NCBI GenBank assembly: GCA_942159475.1
Contig: OW804098.1
Location: 78,485,178-78,549,177, forward strand
DNA length: 64,000 bases
Source: Sthenelais limicola
Lineage: Eukaryota; Annelida; Polychaeta; Phyllodocida; Sigalionidae
Direction: 5' to 3'
The translations under genes were made by a program, and so were the position numbers. Under the pieces are notes generated by a model, which worked only from the letters and a program-made list of their open reading frames with translations, was not told where the DNA came from and searched no databases. Of the stretch, positions 50,854 through 63,740 are shown in pieces. The stretch's first letter is position 1. Every line of letters starts with the position of its first letter.

Positions 50854-53800
50854 GTACGTAATTTATAAACATATTCAACGAATATTCACCAAATATTGTG
50901 TAGCGTTGCATTAAAAATATTTGTTTGTAATCGTAATGGCAACGGAGGTGGGCTCCATACGACACTGACATCTCCACGAAATAATTCGAACTTTTTTTTA
51001 CAGCTCATGCAATTACGATGAGGATCGAAGTGCACTTGGCATCGAGGTGCATTTGTAATATTTTAATCTGCAGATCGCAATGAGATTTATTTGCAGAGAA
51101 TTGAGCCCACCTCAGACAGTGGTTGATAACAACTGCCTAATAACGCCCTCGCCAGCAGACAATCTGATGCACTAGGAGTATAAAGTATGTTCCCGAAGTT
51201 CGCCTTCTTATGGCTCTATTCTTGGGGAGAACTCTAGAAAGGGGATCTAACAGTAAATAGTAAACTAGATAGTTAGAGAATGACAGGATTGAAGAATGTG
51301 AAGCATCAGACCATAGCACAGTATGTCCCATGATATCGACCATAAGGGTAAAAACATGCCACCACAGGATTGAATACAGAACTATTTAAAACTCGTTTTA
51401 CTTATCAGACAACTCCCGTCTACTCTAAATTTAATGTAAAGAACTCGTGTGGGCCCAAGCGCAAACGACCCTTTTTTAGCGCTAAATATATCAAGAAAAT
51501 ATTGAAAGGACAAACTACAAAATTGAGATATCATGAATATAATCTGCCCAGTATGAAGTATGCCCTGCAAAAATCTCAGTTTAAATCGGCCGTAATGCAG
51601 CTGAGATACATCCAGGAGGTGCCATCAGCAGGTACCTTAAATGGTGTTACCATAAAATGCCGACTTCACATATAGTATCCCCAGAAAGGTTTTACAAACA
51701 TTTTATCGGAAGCGATCTTTTCATAAACTCCGATCCTGACCGTGTATTTAACGTAGACCTGTTGCCAATTTCCCTCTATCCAAAATAAAATCAACCCTTG
51801 CCAAATTTCACGTAACAGATGAGTCAAATATAGTCCTGAGCAATAACTGATATATTTTAAAGGGAAGGGTTCCCACAAACATGTGGATTAGTTTATGGCT
51901 AGATTGTAGTCACTTTTGGAGACAAACCCATTCAAACAGATGAGTTTCCTATATGGTGACACAAATTCCCTACATTCTATGGCAGCTCGACCTAAGATCA
52001 AACCTCCTGTTTGAGGCGATATCTGTGCAATACTTACATGTCTGATTGTCAGGAAATTCGAGAAAGGGAGACATTGAGGCTTATGAAAAAAGGGGAAAGG
52101 GAAGTGTAAAGATTTATCAAAGAGAACAGATGGAAAAACAAAACAGAAGCCAGTAAGCCTGATTTATATGGACATGTTCCGACTTCAGGGAATGACTCGA
52201 TTCTGACTCACGTATTTCCTTATTAGAGCAAACCAAGTAAAAGCATCACTATGCTTAAAGACAAAGAAAATATGGAATCTTAAGCCATGAAATCATGAGA
52301 GTTTTTAGGACAATGTCAATCCTGATGGTAAGTTTGTCTGACAGAATGAGGGCACAACACTTGAGTATCAAACCATAAGTGTCTTGCTCCTCTCATATTT
52401 TTATTGTATTATATGCTACTGAGTGCACGGGTCCTATGTTATGCCTCTGTCCACACAAGCAACAGCGGCAAAGGAAATAGAGCCATTTCTTCTTAAAACA
52501 ATGGGAGGCGAACAGAGGCACTCCCTTGGCGTCTGGATCGAGGATAATGGGACATGAACAGTTTATACAGTATTATTTGACCCCCATGTTATACATAAAC
52601 TCTGTTGTTCCCGAATACTGGGAGATGTAGCACTAAGAAATAGAAGAAAAACATAAACATGGGTAAAAGGAAATTTTACAGAAAAGATAATAAAAATTAT
52701 CTCGTAGTATATTTTTAGAGATGGACGAGACTACAATTATCAATAATATTGAAATATATTGAAAATATTACTAACCTGTGAGTTTCGAGCTCTGTACTCT
52801 CGAGCCCATAGGCAAGGTAGATCCATCATAAGCATCTTCCTCACATATAAAGTTCGGGTTAACGACACCTGAAGCAGGTGGTCTAGCCAGCGCCTGCTCC
52901 TGTCGTATTTCTTCAAGTGCTTGGAGCTTTTTAGAGCCCCGGAGTGACGTCCGCAGGAACTCCTCCTCTCGCGCCATCCTAGATTTCTCTTCCCTCTGTT
53001 TCCGAAGTTCATCTTGGTAATGCCTTATCTTCTCCTCATTGGCAACTTTCTCCTGGGGGGTCAATATAGGTGGGGCATCGTAAGGCGTTATATTTTCCGC
53101 CCAGTTTCTTGTCCTGCTGGACCCATACTCCGGTGGTCTCTTTACAGGAGAGTTCTGAGCACTGCCTTTAGGTGATCCCCTGTTAGTGGGGAATCTTGGA
53201 GGTTCCTTAGCCTTGCCTATAAAATTCGCCGGAACATCAATGGCCATTTCCCTGTGGGGACCACTGTCATTAAGTTCTGTGTCTGATTCATAAACATTTT
53301 CTTTACTAACTTGCATATCATGCTGGTCGTATTGATAGTACTGAGGAATTACATTGTGTTTGTTCGGGGTGCCACCGGCAATCCGGTTGGCATCTTTGAG
53401 TGCTCCATTCATGGCGTACCTGGGTTGATCCACTCTACCTTGGGGCATGGCACCTGCTTCCAAGTAACCATTGGATACACCAGCGTCCATACTATCCAGA
53501 GTTCCTGCTCCAGATAAACTTTCTTCACTCTCTGAGATACCCGAGGTGCTGGCTACTGATTCAACACTTCCTTCTGCCCGGAAGGCTCGGGGTAACTGAG
53601 AATGTGCAGGAGGCGGGGGAGGGGGTGGAACAGCACCGGTTTCAGGCAAGAAGCAGTTGGAGTTGTTGCCGCTTATGGACGCTCTTGGAGTATGTGAGAC
53701 ATAGGTAGACTTACCAGCCTCGCTGCTACAACTGTTGAAGACGCTGGAAGCTGTAACATTGCCGCTGACTGCAGCAAAAGTGGTGCCAACATTAGAGATG

Positions 53801-55036
53801 TCCACTGGTCTCACTTTGTGGAGTGCTGAGAGATGTTCCAATCGCTGGCGAGCCTGTTCCTCAACCGCGATGACATAAGCATTCTGTATGTCATTCAAAC
53901 CTGGCACTGAAACCAGAGAAAAAGAAAATACATTAATTAACACATTTCCTCAAGACATCGTATACATGATTGATAACAATAATGAATAATGGAGCATGAT
54001 ATACACCGCATAAATCAAGGACAAAGGACATAGAGATATGTTGTATCATTGTAACTGCGTCACCAACGGGTCCTATGTCGTATCAACGAGAGTAAATTCA
54101 AACTGTTCCATACTCGTTGGTCGTATGTGCATGATAACATGTGAGATAGCCGAATGTGTATTTTCTGAACACATTTTGACACAAATTAAACATGACAACA
54201 TAATGCAATAGAGGTACGATAGAAACACACCTGTTCGGGTATGGATTTGGGTTTGGTTATTTGTTTTGTGGTGTCTTTTTTGTGGTGTGTGTGTGTGGGG
54301 GGGGGGGGGGGGGGGGAGGGTAATTCTAGCTATGCCTGTGGTCACTGATAAGAGGCTTTTATCAGTATTTATGATAAGAGACATTCCATTGACATGATAT
54401 ACTACTCCTGATCAATCCATTACCTTACCCATACGGGCTATTCTCTGTTTATACTAAGCCTTAAACCAAAACAAATGATTGAAATATTTATAAGACTTGA
54501 TCTAAAATTACAGCGTACTGAATGTAATACGAATCAAAATGTCAACCTGATGAGTAGCATTACACCAAACTAATGCCCATTACACACGGACAGTGACTAT
54601 AGGTCCAATACCTATACTGGTATTAAACAATAGTGTCTGTCTATCTGTACTGTCCCAGGTAGAAGGAAGGGCTGGTGATGTTGGCTAATCTCCTATGAAA
54701 CGAACTACAAAACAAACTCGTGGTACCTAGGATATAGCAACATATGTACCCACGCAGCAAGAAAAACATGGAGGAATGCATGAATCAGAACAGCAACGAC
54801 AACATGTGTACACGGGAATTACCAGGCCCTTGTTCCAGTGGCACAGACCACACGAGAGGATTAGCTGTGGTCAGTGGATCATGAGACACACGACCTCGCT
54901 GCTGACGTTGGTCGGCTTGTCCCCATATGGACCAGCGCCGTTTGGATCCAGTGTTGCTGACCTCTTGTCCCGAGGTCGTCGTCCCCAATGCCTTCCCGTC
55001 AGTGTCCTTCATAGCCTGGCCCCAATATTGAGGCAT
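38533..55036 (-). CDS. MPP5: PALS1/Stardust MAGUK scaffold, cell polarity
   Basis: PALS1 links Crumbs, PATJ, LIN7 and Par6 at apical junctions. Coding exons: 54823-55036 (candidate start), 52776-53906, 42827-42963, 42259-42411, 41886-42053, 41344-41505, 40824-40910, 40349-40548, 40021-40148, 39639-39806, 39317-39519, 39001-39111, 38533-38709. All junctions are GT-AG and in frame, giving about 1,012 residues. Order: disordered N-terminus with a proline run and the Par6-binding-type HREMAIDVP; a coiled-coil-like [18 protein letters not shown]27N ([15 protein letters not shown], about 450-494); L27C (about 514-560); PDZ (about 590-675); SH3 ([18 protein letters not shown], about 688-750); a Lys-rich HOOK (to about 793); and a GUK domain from about 815. 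GUK has [15 protein letters not shown] in place of a working P-loop, as usual for MAGUKs. It ends [11 protein letters not shown], matching the family terminus. Confidence 0.95.
41031..41051 (+). other. G-quadruplex-type sequence in a PALS1 intron
   Basis: Four G runs of 5, 3, 5 and 5 are separated by single bases (A, A, C). This is on the plus strand, the template strand for PALS1. The intron lies between the two exons encoding the second half of the PDZ domain. Confidence 0.7.
42964..49585. other. PALS1 intron 2, proximal part
   Basis: This 9.8 kb intron separates the long N-terminal exon from the L27 exon. I see no second gene in it. A 67-codon minus-strand frame at 46431-46634 has balanced codons and could be an unused or alternative exon, but lacks clear splice sites. 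A second G4-type run of four G blocks lies at 44222-44241. Confidence 0.5.
49586..49895. mobile_element. 310 bp MITE with TA target duplication
   Basis: Termini are inverted repeats beginning CATAGATTTCAC and continuing TGACGTCAC, with a one-base indel between the two ends. Both sides are flanked by TA (49584-49585 and 49896-49897). It contains a CRE-like TGACGTCA at each end and a YY1-like ATGGCGGCC near the right end. No coding capacity. It sits in PALS1 intron 2. Confidence 0.75.
50750..50852. repeat. (AG)n microsatellite ending in a G run
   Basis: About 100 bp of purine-only sequence: GATA-like units, then AG dinucleotides with ACAGGG and ACAAAG variants, then nine G. Long mirror-like purine tracts of this kind can form triplex DNA. 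Confidence 0.9.
54283..54320. repeat. (GT)n followed by a 20-base G run
   Basis: A short GT repeat leads into about 20 consecutive G and then AGGG, in the intron between the candidate first PALS1 exon and the long exon. Homopolymer length is likely to be uncertain in sequencing. Confidence 0.85.
54823..55036 (-). CDS. MPP5: Candidate first coding exon of PALS1
   Basis: An ATG at 55036, preceded by an in-frame TAA, opens 71 codons. They end at a consensus donor (CCTG|GTAATT) in phase 1. The long exon begins at 53906 after a TTTCAG acceptor with the two bases TG, so the join gives [15 protein letters not shown] sequence without loss of frame. The exon is Gln/Arg/Ser-rich with no known domain. 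The phase match and the absence of internal stops support it; no homology does. Other upstream first exons are possible. Confidence 0.5.
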
Positions 55037-55039
55037 TGT

Positions 55040-58000
55040 GACAACTTAGTTATCAACCGTAATCAATTGTAATATTCACTTCATACAAAATACACTGCCA
55101 CCCCTAATTCTGGATTATGTGAGCTTCGTACATAAAAATGCCACCGCCCGTCTCGTAATAAATCATTATTCTGGCATATCTGGTAATTGTATGAGGCTGG
55201 GATTGGAGTTTCTACTCGACTCATTCTATCCGTTCCATTTCCATCGGAAGGCCAGTGTGGTAAGATGTTAAACTAGAAGACCGTTCCATCAAATCCGCCC
55301 CGAATGTTAAATAAGAGCAGTGTGTATTCATTCCTATTCATGCCATTCATGAGGTCTCCCATGAGAAATGGGCAAAGATGCAGTCGAGACTGTCCATCCT
55401 AGATTAGAGGATTCTCTGAATCTATTCAAGAGCTTTGCGAGGAAGAATGTCTTTTGGGAGTCAGAAAGGTGTGCCCGAAAGTCTACAGGGTAATTTGGAT
55501 TGGGCCTTCTCTGTACACAGAACTCAAGTCAACAGAGGAAGGTTCTGAATACGATTAAGTCCTAACTAAGTCACCCAAACGCCTAAGGAAGATTCAAGGC
55601 ACACTTTCACGTGCACACAAGCTCCGTTCTCTTTGGGACATTAAAGAGTTCTGAAGTGAGCAGTCAAGTTGAATGATGCAAGGCCTAGCCATAAGATAAT
55701 CACTTTAACTCATACAAGCTAAGAAGCCCTTGCTACATCTTCCAATCCAACAAATTGAAGATACTTAAAAGCCTTAGATGGTGCACCGTCGTTTAAACCG
55801 AACAGCCATTGGACGTAGAAATATCATTTTCCCCTTTACAGCCTTGAAAGAAACCAGTCTACCACAGGCGTTGGCATGTATCCCAGTATCAACGTAGATG
55901 GCCATCCATGTATACTCGTAAATAAGATGTCATAATTCGTGTCTTAGTTTCAAAAGCTGCTGAATACCAAGCTTTAGTGAGAGACACTAAGCGGCTCCAC
56001 GCTGACACATGCAGCCGCCACAGTTTTTTTTTATTTTGTTTTAAATTGATCCTTTTTATATTTTGATACAAAAATCCTAATACGTCATTACACAAAAAAT
56101 TGTGTCTGGTAGTCAGCAACTGATTTTGAACACGAGCTGAGACCACTTAGTGCTGTTCCTCGGGCCAGGAAACAAGCCTAGAAGTATCTCTGCTTTCAGA
56201 GACCACGGAAAGCATTAGCTGGTATGGAATACACCTATCCCGTAACTCAATCTACGCCAGATGATCCGAGAACGAATTCCAGCCCCGCAGGACATGGCCA
56301 AAAGCAAGCTGTGTGAGAGGACTTTTTATTTATGACATTTCTCTCGTTGAACCACTTAACCTGCGAAGGGGCACGGTTTAACGACAGACTTTTGCCTTTA
56401 ATCCAGATTTATACATTGCGTAAAAAGCTATGTCGACCGGTAGTGCATTGGGGCTCATGAGTGATAAGTGGCTACGCGTCATGAAGTCTGTTCCATGATT
56501 CATAGACAAATGGAGCATCAAAAAAAGCCTTTCTCTGTTCTTTGAAAATCTAATTCCACTCCTCCCGTGGGTCAATCGAGAAGAGGCATTTTTATATGGA
56601 GCGACAGTGTTTCAAAGAGATATGCAGCGCAATCAACTCCCATATCAGAGACAAGAGCCATACATTCATTTATTATTAATAACACTCAGTTCCTTGACAC
56701 AAGTAAGACTAATTCAATATCCGCAGCGCATTCATCGCTCATTTCTTATACGCTGACTGTAGGAGCCTGGGCGAGGACACAATGTATACAGAGTCCATAC
56801 AGCGTTTGCGTAGTACTAATCTTTTGTGGATCCTTGTTATATTCCCTATACCGTATATACTGTATATTGTTAGTCACAATTGCCCAGCACCTCAAGGTAT
56901 GAAATTAGTAGATAGAAATAGGTGCCTTTAGTATCAGTACATCACTGGTATATATCCGAAAGTAGGGTTATCGCTTTAGATTCGGTGTCTGTATTTGCCT
57001 CCAATAGTGTACCTATCACTGTATCAGCAGGTAAGTCTGGCAATCCATCTTGTATTTAGTACTCACTGCACCCGCCAAGAACCCGTCAGTCGCTGAGCTA
57101 ATCCTCAATCAATACATCCGCATTATACATATCCATCACTTCCTGAGCACCAATCCGTAAGTGACAACAGACGAGATGGTGTGTAAATACATCCATACAT
57201 CAGGAGATGATCCCGACAGGTTTATCCATGGGAGATCAGCTCCTTAATGAGGAGAAGGGGATGATGGGGCTCACAGTCAGTAGTACAGAGAACGAACTGA
57301 GAGAGAATATTACTCAGTACATGAACACATCAACCACAACACCTTTACATACACACTGAATGTCATCATACAAGGGGTTTCCCAATGACTCAGTCGTCAC
57401 CAGTGTAAACAGGAGGCTACCTGTAAAGACCAACATGCAGCCAGGGTATAGGTAGTAACGCACAGGTAAGACTCCCTCCTCTCCTATGCTACTCGTCTCT
57501 ATCAGCACGGAGAAACTGTAACAGTGACTATTTTAAGTCCTTTTAATGTACCTAAGAATTCCTATTTAACTGTTCCAAGACTGTTAGACACAAAGAGGCG
57601 AATCTTTTGAACAAGCCTCGACTGCAATTGATTTTGCTGTGTTTCTTTATCACACACAGGCCCTCACTGCACGTACGGTATTCCGAATTGGAGTAAAACG
57701 TACTAAAGGGATTCGTGTATTTAACCGCAGCATTTCAGAAATGGAGCCCAATTTCCGCATGGTCTGTAAATACAATTCAGCGCATACATCTGGATAAGTG
57801 GGAAGCAATTGTTGTGCCCGAGCACCGTCCTGCTGAAAGAGCTAGGCCTGTTATTTTCATCACGGTCTGAGAAAATGGATATTAACAGTAGAGGGAACCG
57901 TGGATGCGTGCCTGGTCAATGGTCAGAGTTTGTAGAGGTACACTTCTGAGTAAACAATGACAGCACATACTGGTCTTTCCCCAACACTGTGTCAATGCTT

Positions 58001-61000
58001 TCCCATCCTCATCAATCCCAACACGTCCTTTTTAAATCAGATTTTTGACGGGGGATCTAATCCCATCATCAATATCGATCCTTCTTGGAAAACGCTTTGG
58101 GTCCCTAGCCATCACCGTAATTTTATAGAGTTCGTATTACATCATATTCTGAAAATCCCACCTATGCATGCGTCGGCAGTACATGAGCAAAAAGCCAGTT
58201 TACATTAAAAAAACACAATAGCACTAGATAGACTGACACCAGTATTAATATTCTCATCTAAATTATATCATTTTGAGAGACGTACCGGTAGGCAACTCGA
58301 ATGTACATATTCTTTTTATTCTTCACATGTATTCTGGTGATATTACTAACTACAATTACTGGACGAATGACCAGTGCATTTACTTGTCCAATTCACAGTC
58401 AGGCAAATTACACAATGCGACGTTACTCAATTGTTTTAAGGAAAGCTCCTCTATCGTAATGAAACAAAGTCATTCCAGCTCTCATTATACACGGTTTATT
58501 GCTTGACTCTTGATAGAATCTTGCACATTCTGTGCTCGTCGAGGGCTCCTCCTCTTAGGGCAGATTTTAGTGCCTCTTTCTCCTCTGGTTAAGACCTCTT
58601 ACATCAACATAAAAGGTTGGCTTACCCGAGGTTTCATGGATGCAGAAAAGGTTGCGGGAGGAGGCCGCATCCATGAAGAACAGGAACATTTGATTTCTGT
58701 GAGATAGCCGAATCCGCATTCAAGCCAAAATGAACCAATCCCTTAAAAGCACGATTTGAGAATGAAGCGTGCCCAGTGCCATGGCACATAGCATAGACAA
58801 GAAATACACAGACTGGGACAATAGTATTTACATGCACCGGCAAATAATGTAAAACACATAGGTCTTCAACAACAATCGATGCTGGTTTACCTACTAGATA
58901 AGAGATCGAAAATCGAAAATAAAAGAAACGCACCAATAGTGGTGCGCCTCCATACGTTCACAAGCAAGTTAACTGGGTGAGCAGAAATTGCTGCTATCCG
59001 TTTTATATGTGTTGTCCAGAAGAGCGATCGCTAAAGGTGAGTGTGAATAATGGTGAGGTACCCTGAGCACTATTAAGTCAGACACTAACGCTGATAGGGG
59101 CTCAGCAATCTCCACATCACATAGCTTTCCTGGGCGTGGTTCTCCTATGCATCGCCTTACCCATAAACACTCTCCCAATAAGTTTTTTTTACAAGAGCAC
59201 CTTCACGGAAAAATCTAGAGTATCAACCTAGACTGCATAAATTGTACTAGGGTATGATTTGCTTCAAGCTGAATTATAATGATGCTACATAGGGGCAAAG
59301 GCTTATGGCCTGCATGGAAAAATATACAGGGCTTCACCCCGGACCGACCAATACATACGGTAACCACTGAATAGTGAATGGGCAATCCACCAGCAGATGG
59401 TTCTCTATTCTCATCAACTCCGCTATTCTGAATGGTCTGCATAGTAGGGATGTATCGGTCACCTGGCTATGCAATTTACAGGAGGACAATATTGGAAATG
59501 TCGGACAAGGAAACGAGGAGCAATTTTTCGAAGTAGGGATGGGAAGGACATCAAGTTCTTCACATTGAAGGCCAAATGACTTGGGCTGTACTTAAGACAG
59601 GCATATCACATTGAAGATAGAACGAAAGGACATATATATGGAGGTAGTAATGAAAAGTGAAAGTGAAAGTAAAATGACATCGATACCGAAGAGACTAATT
59701 TGAATTTGATGCGAAACTAGAGTCTGAGAGGCAAGGACGGTAATTAAGGAATATATATATCACTGGCATTTAATCACATTTACAATATTAGTGCGAGAAG
59801 CAAATTCATCAGTCAGAGACTACCTTCTTCTAGACCAACACCTGACAAATGATTGTGTGCTGAAGATGAATGGCGATGGCCTATTTGGTCAAGCCGAAAC
59901 TAAAGGACCAGTAAACCTCAGTGATCTCTCAGCATGAAGGATAGGGTAATCCTCGCCGACCTTACCCCATATGCTCGGCTATGTTGCTCATCCTCATCAT
60001 AATCTAACAACAAGCAGATCGCGCAAGTGTGAGCAAACAACTGCCTCTCCCACTTTGAAGTTTGCCTAATCCTTATCAATGAAATATGTTACACATGGGT
60101 AACAAATGTACTTGTTTTCTTTGCCACGCCAACCTGGAATGTGCTCTCAAAATAATGATGCCAATGCGCAAGTCAATCCTTCAAGCTATCAAAATACATT
60201 GATAAGCAATTATTCATCCGTGTTTGTTCATGAATTAAATCCATTGGATGGGTATCACCACTTCTCAAATATTGTTTCCGATAAAGATTATGCCGAAATT
60301 AGTTAACCAGTCAAGTTTGCAATCTGAGGCATAACGTATCAGAAAGAATGACTGCCGAGGGAAGGTTTCAACTTGGAGATGAACAGAACTGAACACTAAA
60401 AGTGACAAGCCGTCACCACGGAGGCCAGAATACTGAAGTATTTCATTTAAACAAGGAGAGCAAAATATTCGCCAGTGGACTTGGGTTACACAAACTTTAC
60501 ATACATAATTGATAACAGTAAGTGACCGTTTAGATATACTAAAATACCTGAAACTATCTCAATGGGCACACCGCTGATGCCTCAATATTGAAATCAATTC
60601 ATTATTGCGATATATTCAACATTTATGTTTGATATATTCATAAAGTCACTATAGTTTGCCCCTAGATGTTTACACCATTACTACCATTACTAAAAATACT
60701 ATTCCCAAAATCATACTTTCAAAATTAAAAAACCACACATTCAAAATAATTCCTAAAATACAACTGAATAAATCAATAGTTTGATGTTTCCGAAAAGAAC
60801 GTATGTGTAGATTCAATGCCGAAAGCCAATTCTGCCTCTAGAATTTTCCAAAATGAAAATGAAGATTTCCCGGGAACCAAAGCATGGGCGAATAGCAAAG
60901 GTTATCACACACACATCACACTAATCAAACCATATGTGGAGTCGGGTCACCAATGATTTCCAGAGCCTATTAATTTGATTTTTGGCATTTATAATACTTT

Positions 61001-61640
61001 TGCTGACAAGCACTAGAAGCATGTCTGTATTCTTGACGTCGCCGTCAGTTTTAATGTCTAGGAGCATGCAATCGGGCATTATATTCTCATTCCCACAGCA
61101 AACACCAGTTCAACATTGGACTTCGATTGGCAACAACAAAACCAACAGCGGACACAGCAGCTGACAGCTCTCAAAACGTTAGTACACCATTTTATTACAC
61201 ATGGGAGACACATATTTTGGAAGGATTTTCTTCTGGGACTGTCCAGTTGAAAGTTAATATACATGTACATAATAAGCGAGGATACAAACAGGGCCCTGTT
61301 CGGCCACATTTTACTGTTTGTTTTCCGAAATCAATAGTGGATGAGCAGAACATCCTACTCTGCAGATGAAGGTAATCAGCAGGTAATCAATAGTCTATTA
61401 ACATGTTAAGCCGCAATATAACATTTTTAATTTTTAATTTGGAAAAAGTAAAAATGTAACTTTTATTAGTTAGCTACACAATAATTTGACCAACACATTC
61501 AAACACTTGTTTTAAACATGGTTTCTTCGGTCCTGAGTCTCGGTCACACACAGACCAATTTCTCCATTTACTACCCACTAAATCCTACACAATATGAAGA
61601 GAATAAAATGGAAAGAATATAAATCAATTGTAAGAGCTTT
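55040..61640. other. Region upstream of PALS1, no gene recognised
   Basis: It probably includes the PALS1 5' UTR and promoter, but I could not place a transcription start. Several 60-110 codon frames on both strands show neither known motifs nor paired splice sites. Confidence 0.5.
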
Positions 61641-61648
61641 CTCCTAAG

Positions 61649-62002
61649 TCATCTTGTCAGAGTGGTGAGAAACCATAGCAGTATGACGTAACACGCGATC
61701 TGCAGCAAGAAATAAATATTATGCCCTTCCTCGGAGTCAGCAGAGTGTGATATCAGAACGTATTCACAGAATCTTGGCTGGCGTTTGGGCGAGTTTAGGG
61801 TGTGCTCAGGCGTTAATCTAGCGGGCACTTTACTAAACAATCCCTTGCGACAACTATTGTAAGCGAGATCCTCCCTGGGGACAAGTATCTTTCCGACTGC
61901 TTCTTGATAACATTTTGCTGCGTCCCTGTGATCAGATAATACTGTCCAGGCACAATGCTGAAGGAAAAACTTCCATATCGCGAGGCAATCAAGTCTGCTC
62001 AT
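61649..62002 (-). CDS. Unassigned 117-codon frame with hydrophobic C-terminus
   Basis: The frame starts MSRLDCLAIWKFFLQHCAW and ends with a hydrophobic stretch (YFLLQIACYVILLWFL) followed by TTLTR, as in a tail-anchored protein. Codon usage is balanced and not obviously low-complexity. I know no family for it. It could be a small gene, an alternative upstream exon of PALS1 (same strand), or chance. Confidence 0.25.
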   Translation of the reverse strand: MSRLDCLAIWKFFLQHCAWTVLSDHRDAAKCYQEAVGKILVPREDLAYNSCRKGLFSKVPARLTPEHTLNSPKRQPRFCEYVLISHSADSEEGHNIYFLLQIACYVILLWFLTTLTR

Positions 62003-63432
62003 ATCTGCTCCCTTTGCTAGCGTTTCTCCCCAAATATGAAGCTTTCGGGGGCTGCTGGTTTAAGCCTGAAATGATTTTCTAGCGCAGCATAAAAACGAAA
62101 AGGAATATTGTACAATATATTTTACGCTAGGGATACAGTTTTATTTGCACAATAGATAAAATGATCCCATTTTCCAGACCTAAGCCACACATAAAAAAAT
62201 GAGTAACTCTGGTATACGTTGAATATTGAAAAGTTATTTTCACAGACGGTGATTTTTATAGGAATGCAGCTGAGAGCATCTGCATAATATGAGATAATGG
62301 AAAAAAATTCCTCTGGATACGAACCTCCTTAAGACAATGTCAACGAGCTTCTCTCAACAGTGAAAGCTCTTTGGCCCTCAGACTGTTGCCTTATCTCATA
62401 GAACATAATCTTCTTAGAAGCTAAATTATAGTAGCCTCATTTCCTTTTAAAAAACAATGGAAAGCAGGGCCATCTATGCCATTAATGAGAGACACAGAGT
62501 TTTCATTTAGTTTTTTTCTTTAATGGTGTCATTGAGAACGCTTTACCCTCGCGTATCAAAACAGAAGCATGGCGCTGTGAGCGCAATCGTGGGACCTCTA
62601 ATTGTCGTTTTGTCCTAGCAGGCCAATTACAATAGGCACGACCATGCGACTAAACATTTGCACTCAGATAACAAGCAAATATCGAAGTGAAAATCCAGAT
62701 GAGAGACACGCCATTAAAAGCAAACCCAGTCATGAAATTCATTTTGCATGTTGGTAATGAACTCGTCAAATCATCAGGCCCAAAAAGTGTCCCTGTTAAA
62801 CGTCAGGAAACAAGTTACGGAGAGAACATTTTTCTCCTCCCGAGCACTTTCAGATAAAGCCTGTGTGATTCTGACTGAAATCGAATAGATTCTCCTGGCT
62901 TGGATCAATTTGAAGGAAAGCGATCCGCAGACCATTAAAATGGTATTCGAAATTACGATGTTACCGGGGTTTTGTTCCCATGATGATATGCTATTTTGCA
63001 AAGTGTCGAGGGAGGACAATGCACTGTCTAACTCACTTACTGCAAAAGTTCTCTGTACCAGTACTGACAACTTTTACTGTAGCTTCACTGAGTATGATGT
63101 TTACAGTAAAACAACTCTCTTCACTGAGAGTTTAATGTTAAATATTAAAACGGATTTAATGCGCAGAGTTCCATTCGGATTATGCACCAACAACCTAATG
63201 TTACCATGCCCCGGAACGGATGATTTAAAGAGATAAATAATGTGCGTATGGATCTAAAAGCCGAGTATTTAAATTATGTTTAAAGCAGTGATGTTTTCTA
63301 TTTGGATCAGATAATTTAGGAAACTAAATTGGCTAGTGGAACTAGTATGTCTGAAAAAATAGACGTGATCGAAGCAATGGTGTTTTTATGAGATTAGGCC
63401 ATCAATGTAAATGACAGATAAAACAGAAAATA

Positions 63433-63528
63433 ATGGTTGACGTTGCGAATAGGTACCAAGACGTGTATCCATCCTCATCACGGGGGCCAGTAGATGTCCA
63501 CCTGCCACCACCTACATGGTTCAACTCA
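63433..63528 (+). CDS. Candidate start exon on the plus strand
   Basis: ATG at 63433 opens 32 codons (MVDVANRYQDVYP, then GPVDVHLPPPTWFNS) ending exactly at a strong donor, TCA|GTAAGC. Proline-rich composition and a clean donor make it look like an N-terminal exon of a gene continuing to the right. No family recognised. Confidence 0.3.
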
Positions 63529-63740
63529 GTAAGCACCATGCTGGTTTGTGTAAGTAGTAGTAAAATATTTTATAGACTTGTTTTTATCATTTTCCTACAC
63601 CAAATATTTTTTTTGTTTCAATGTCATAAAACACAATGCAAAATGTAATGCACTCGACATTCTGGATTACATGGCCTGCTGTGAACTATTTTAAAACAAG
63701 AAATACTTATGAACTGTTGACTAAAACATTACTCTATCAT

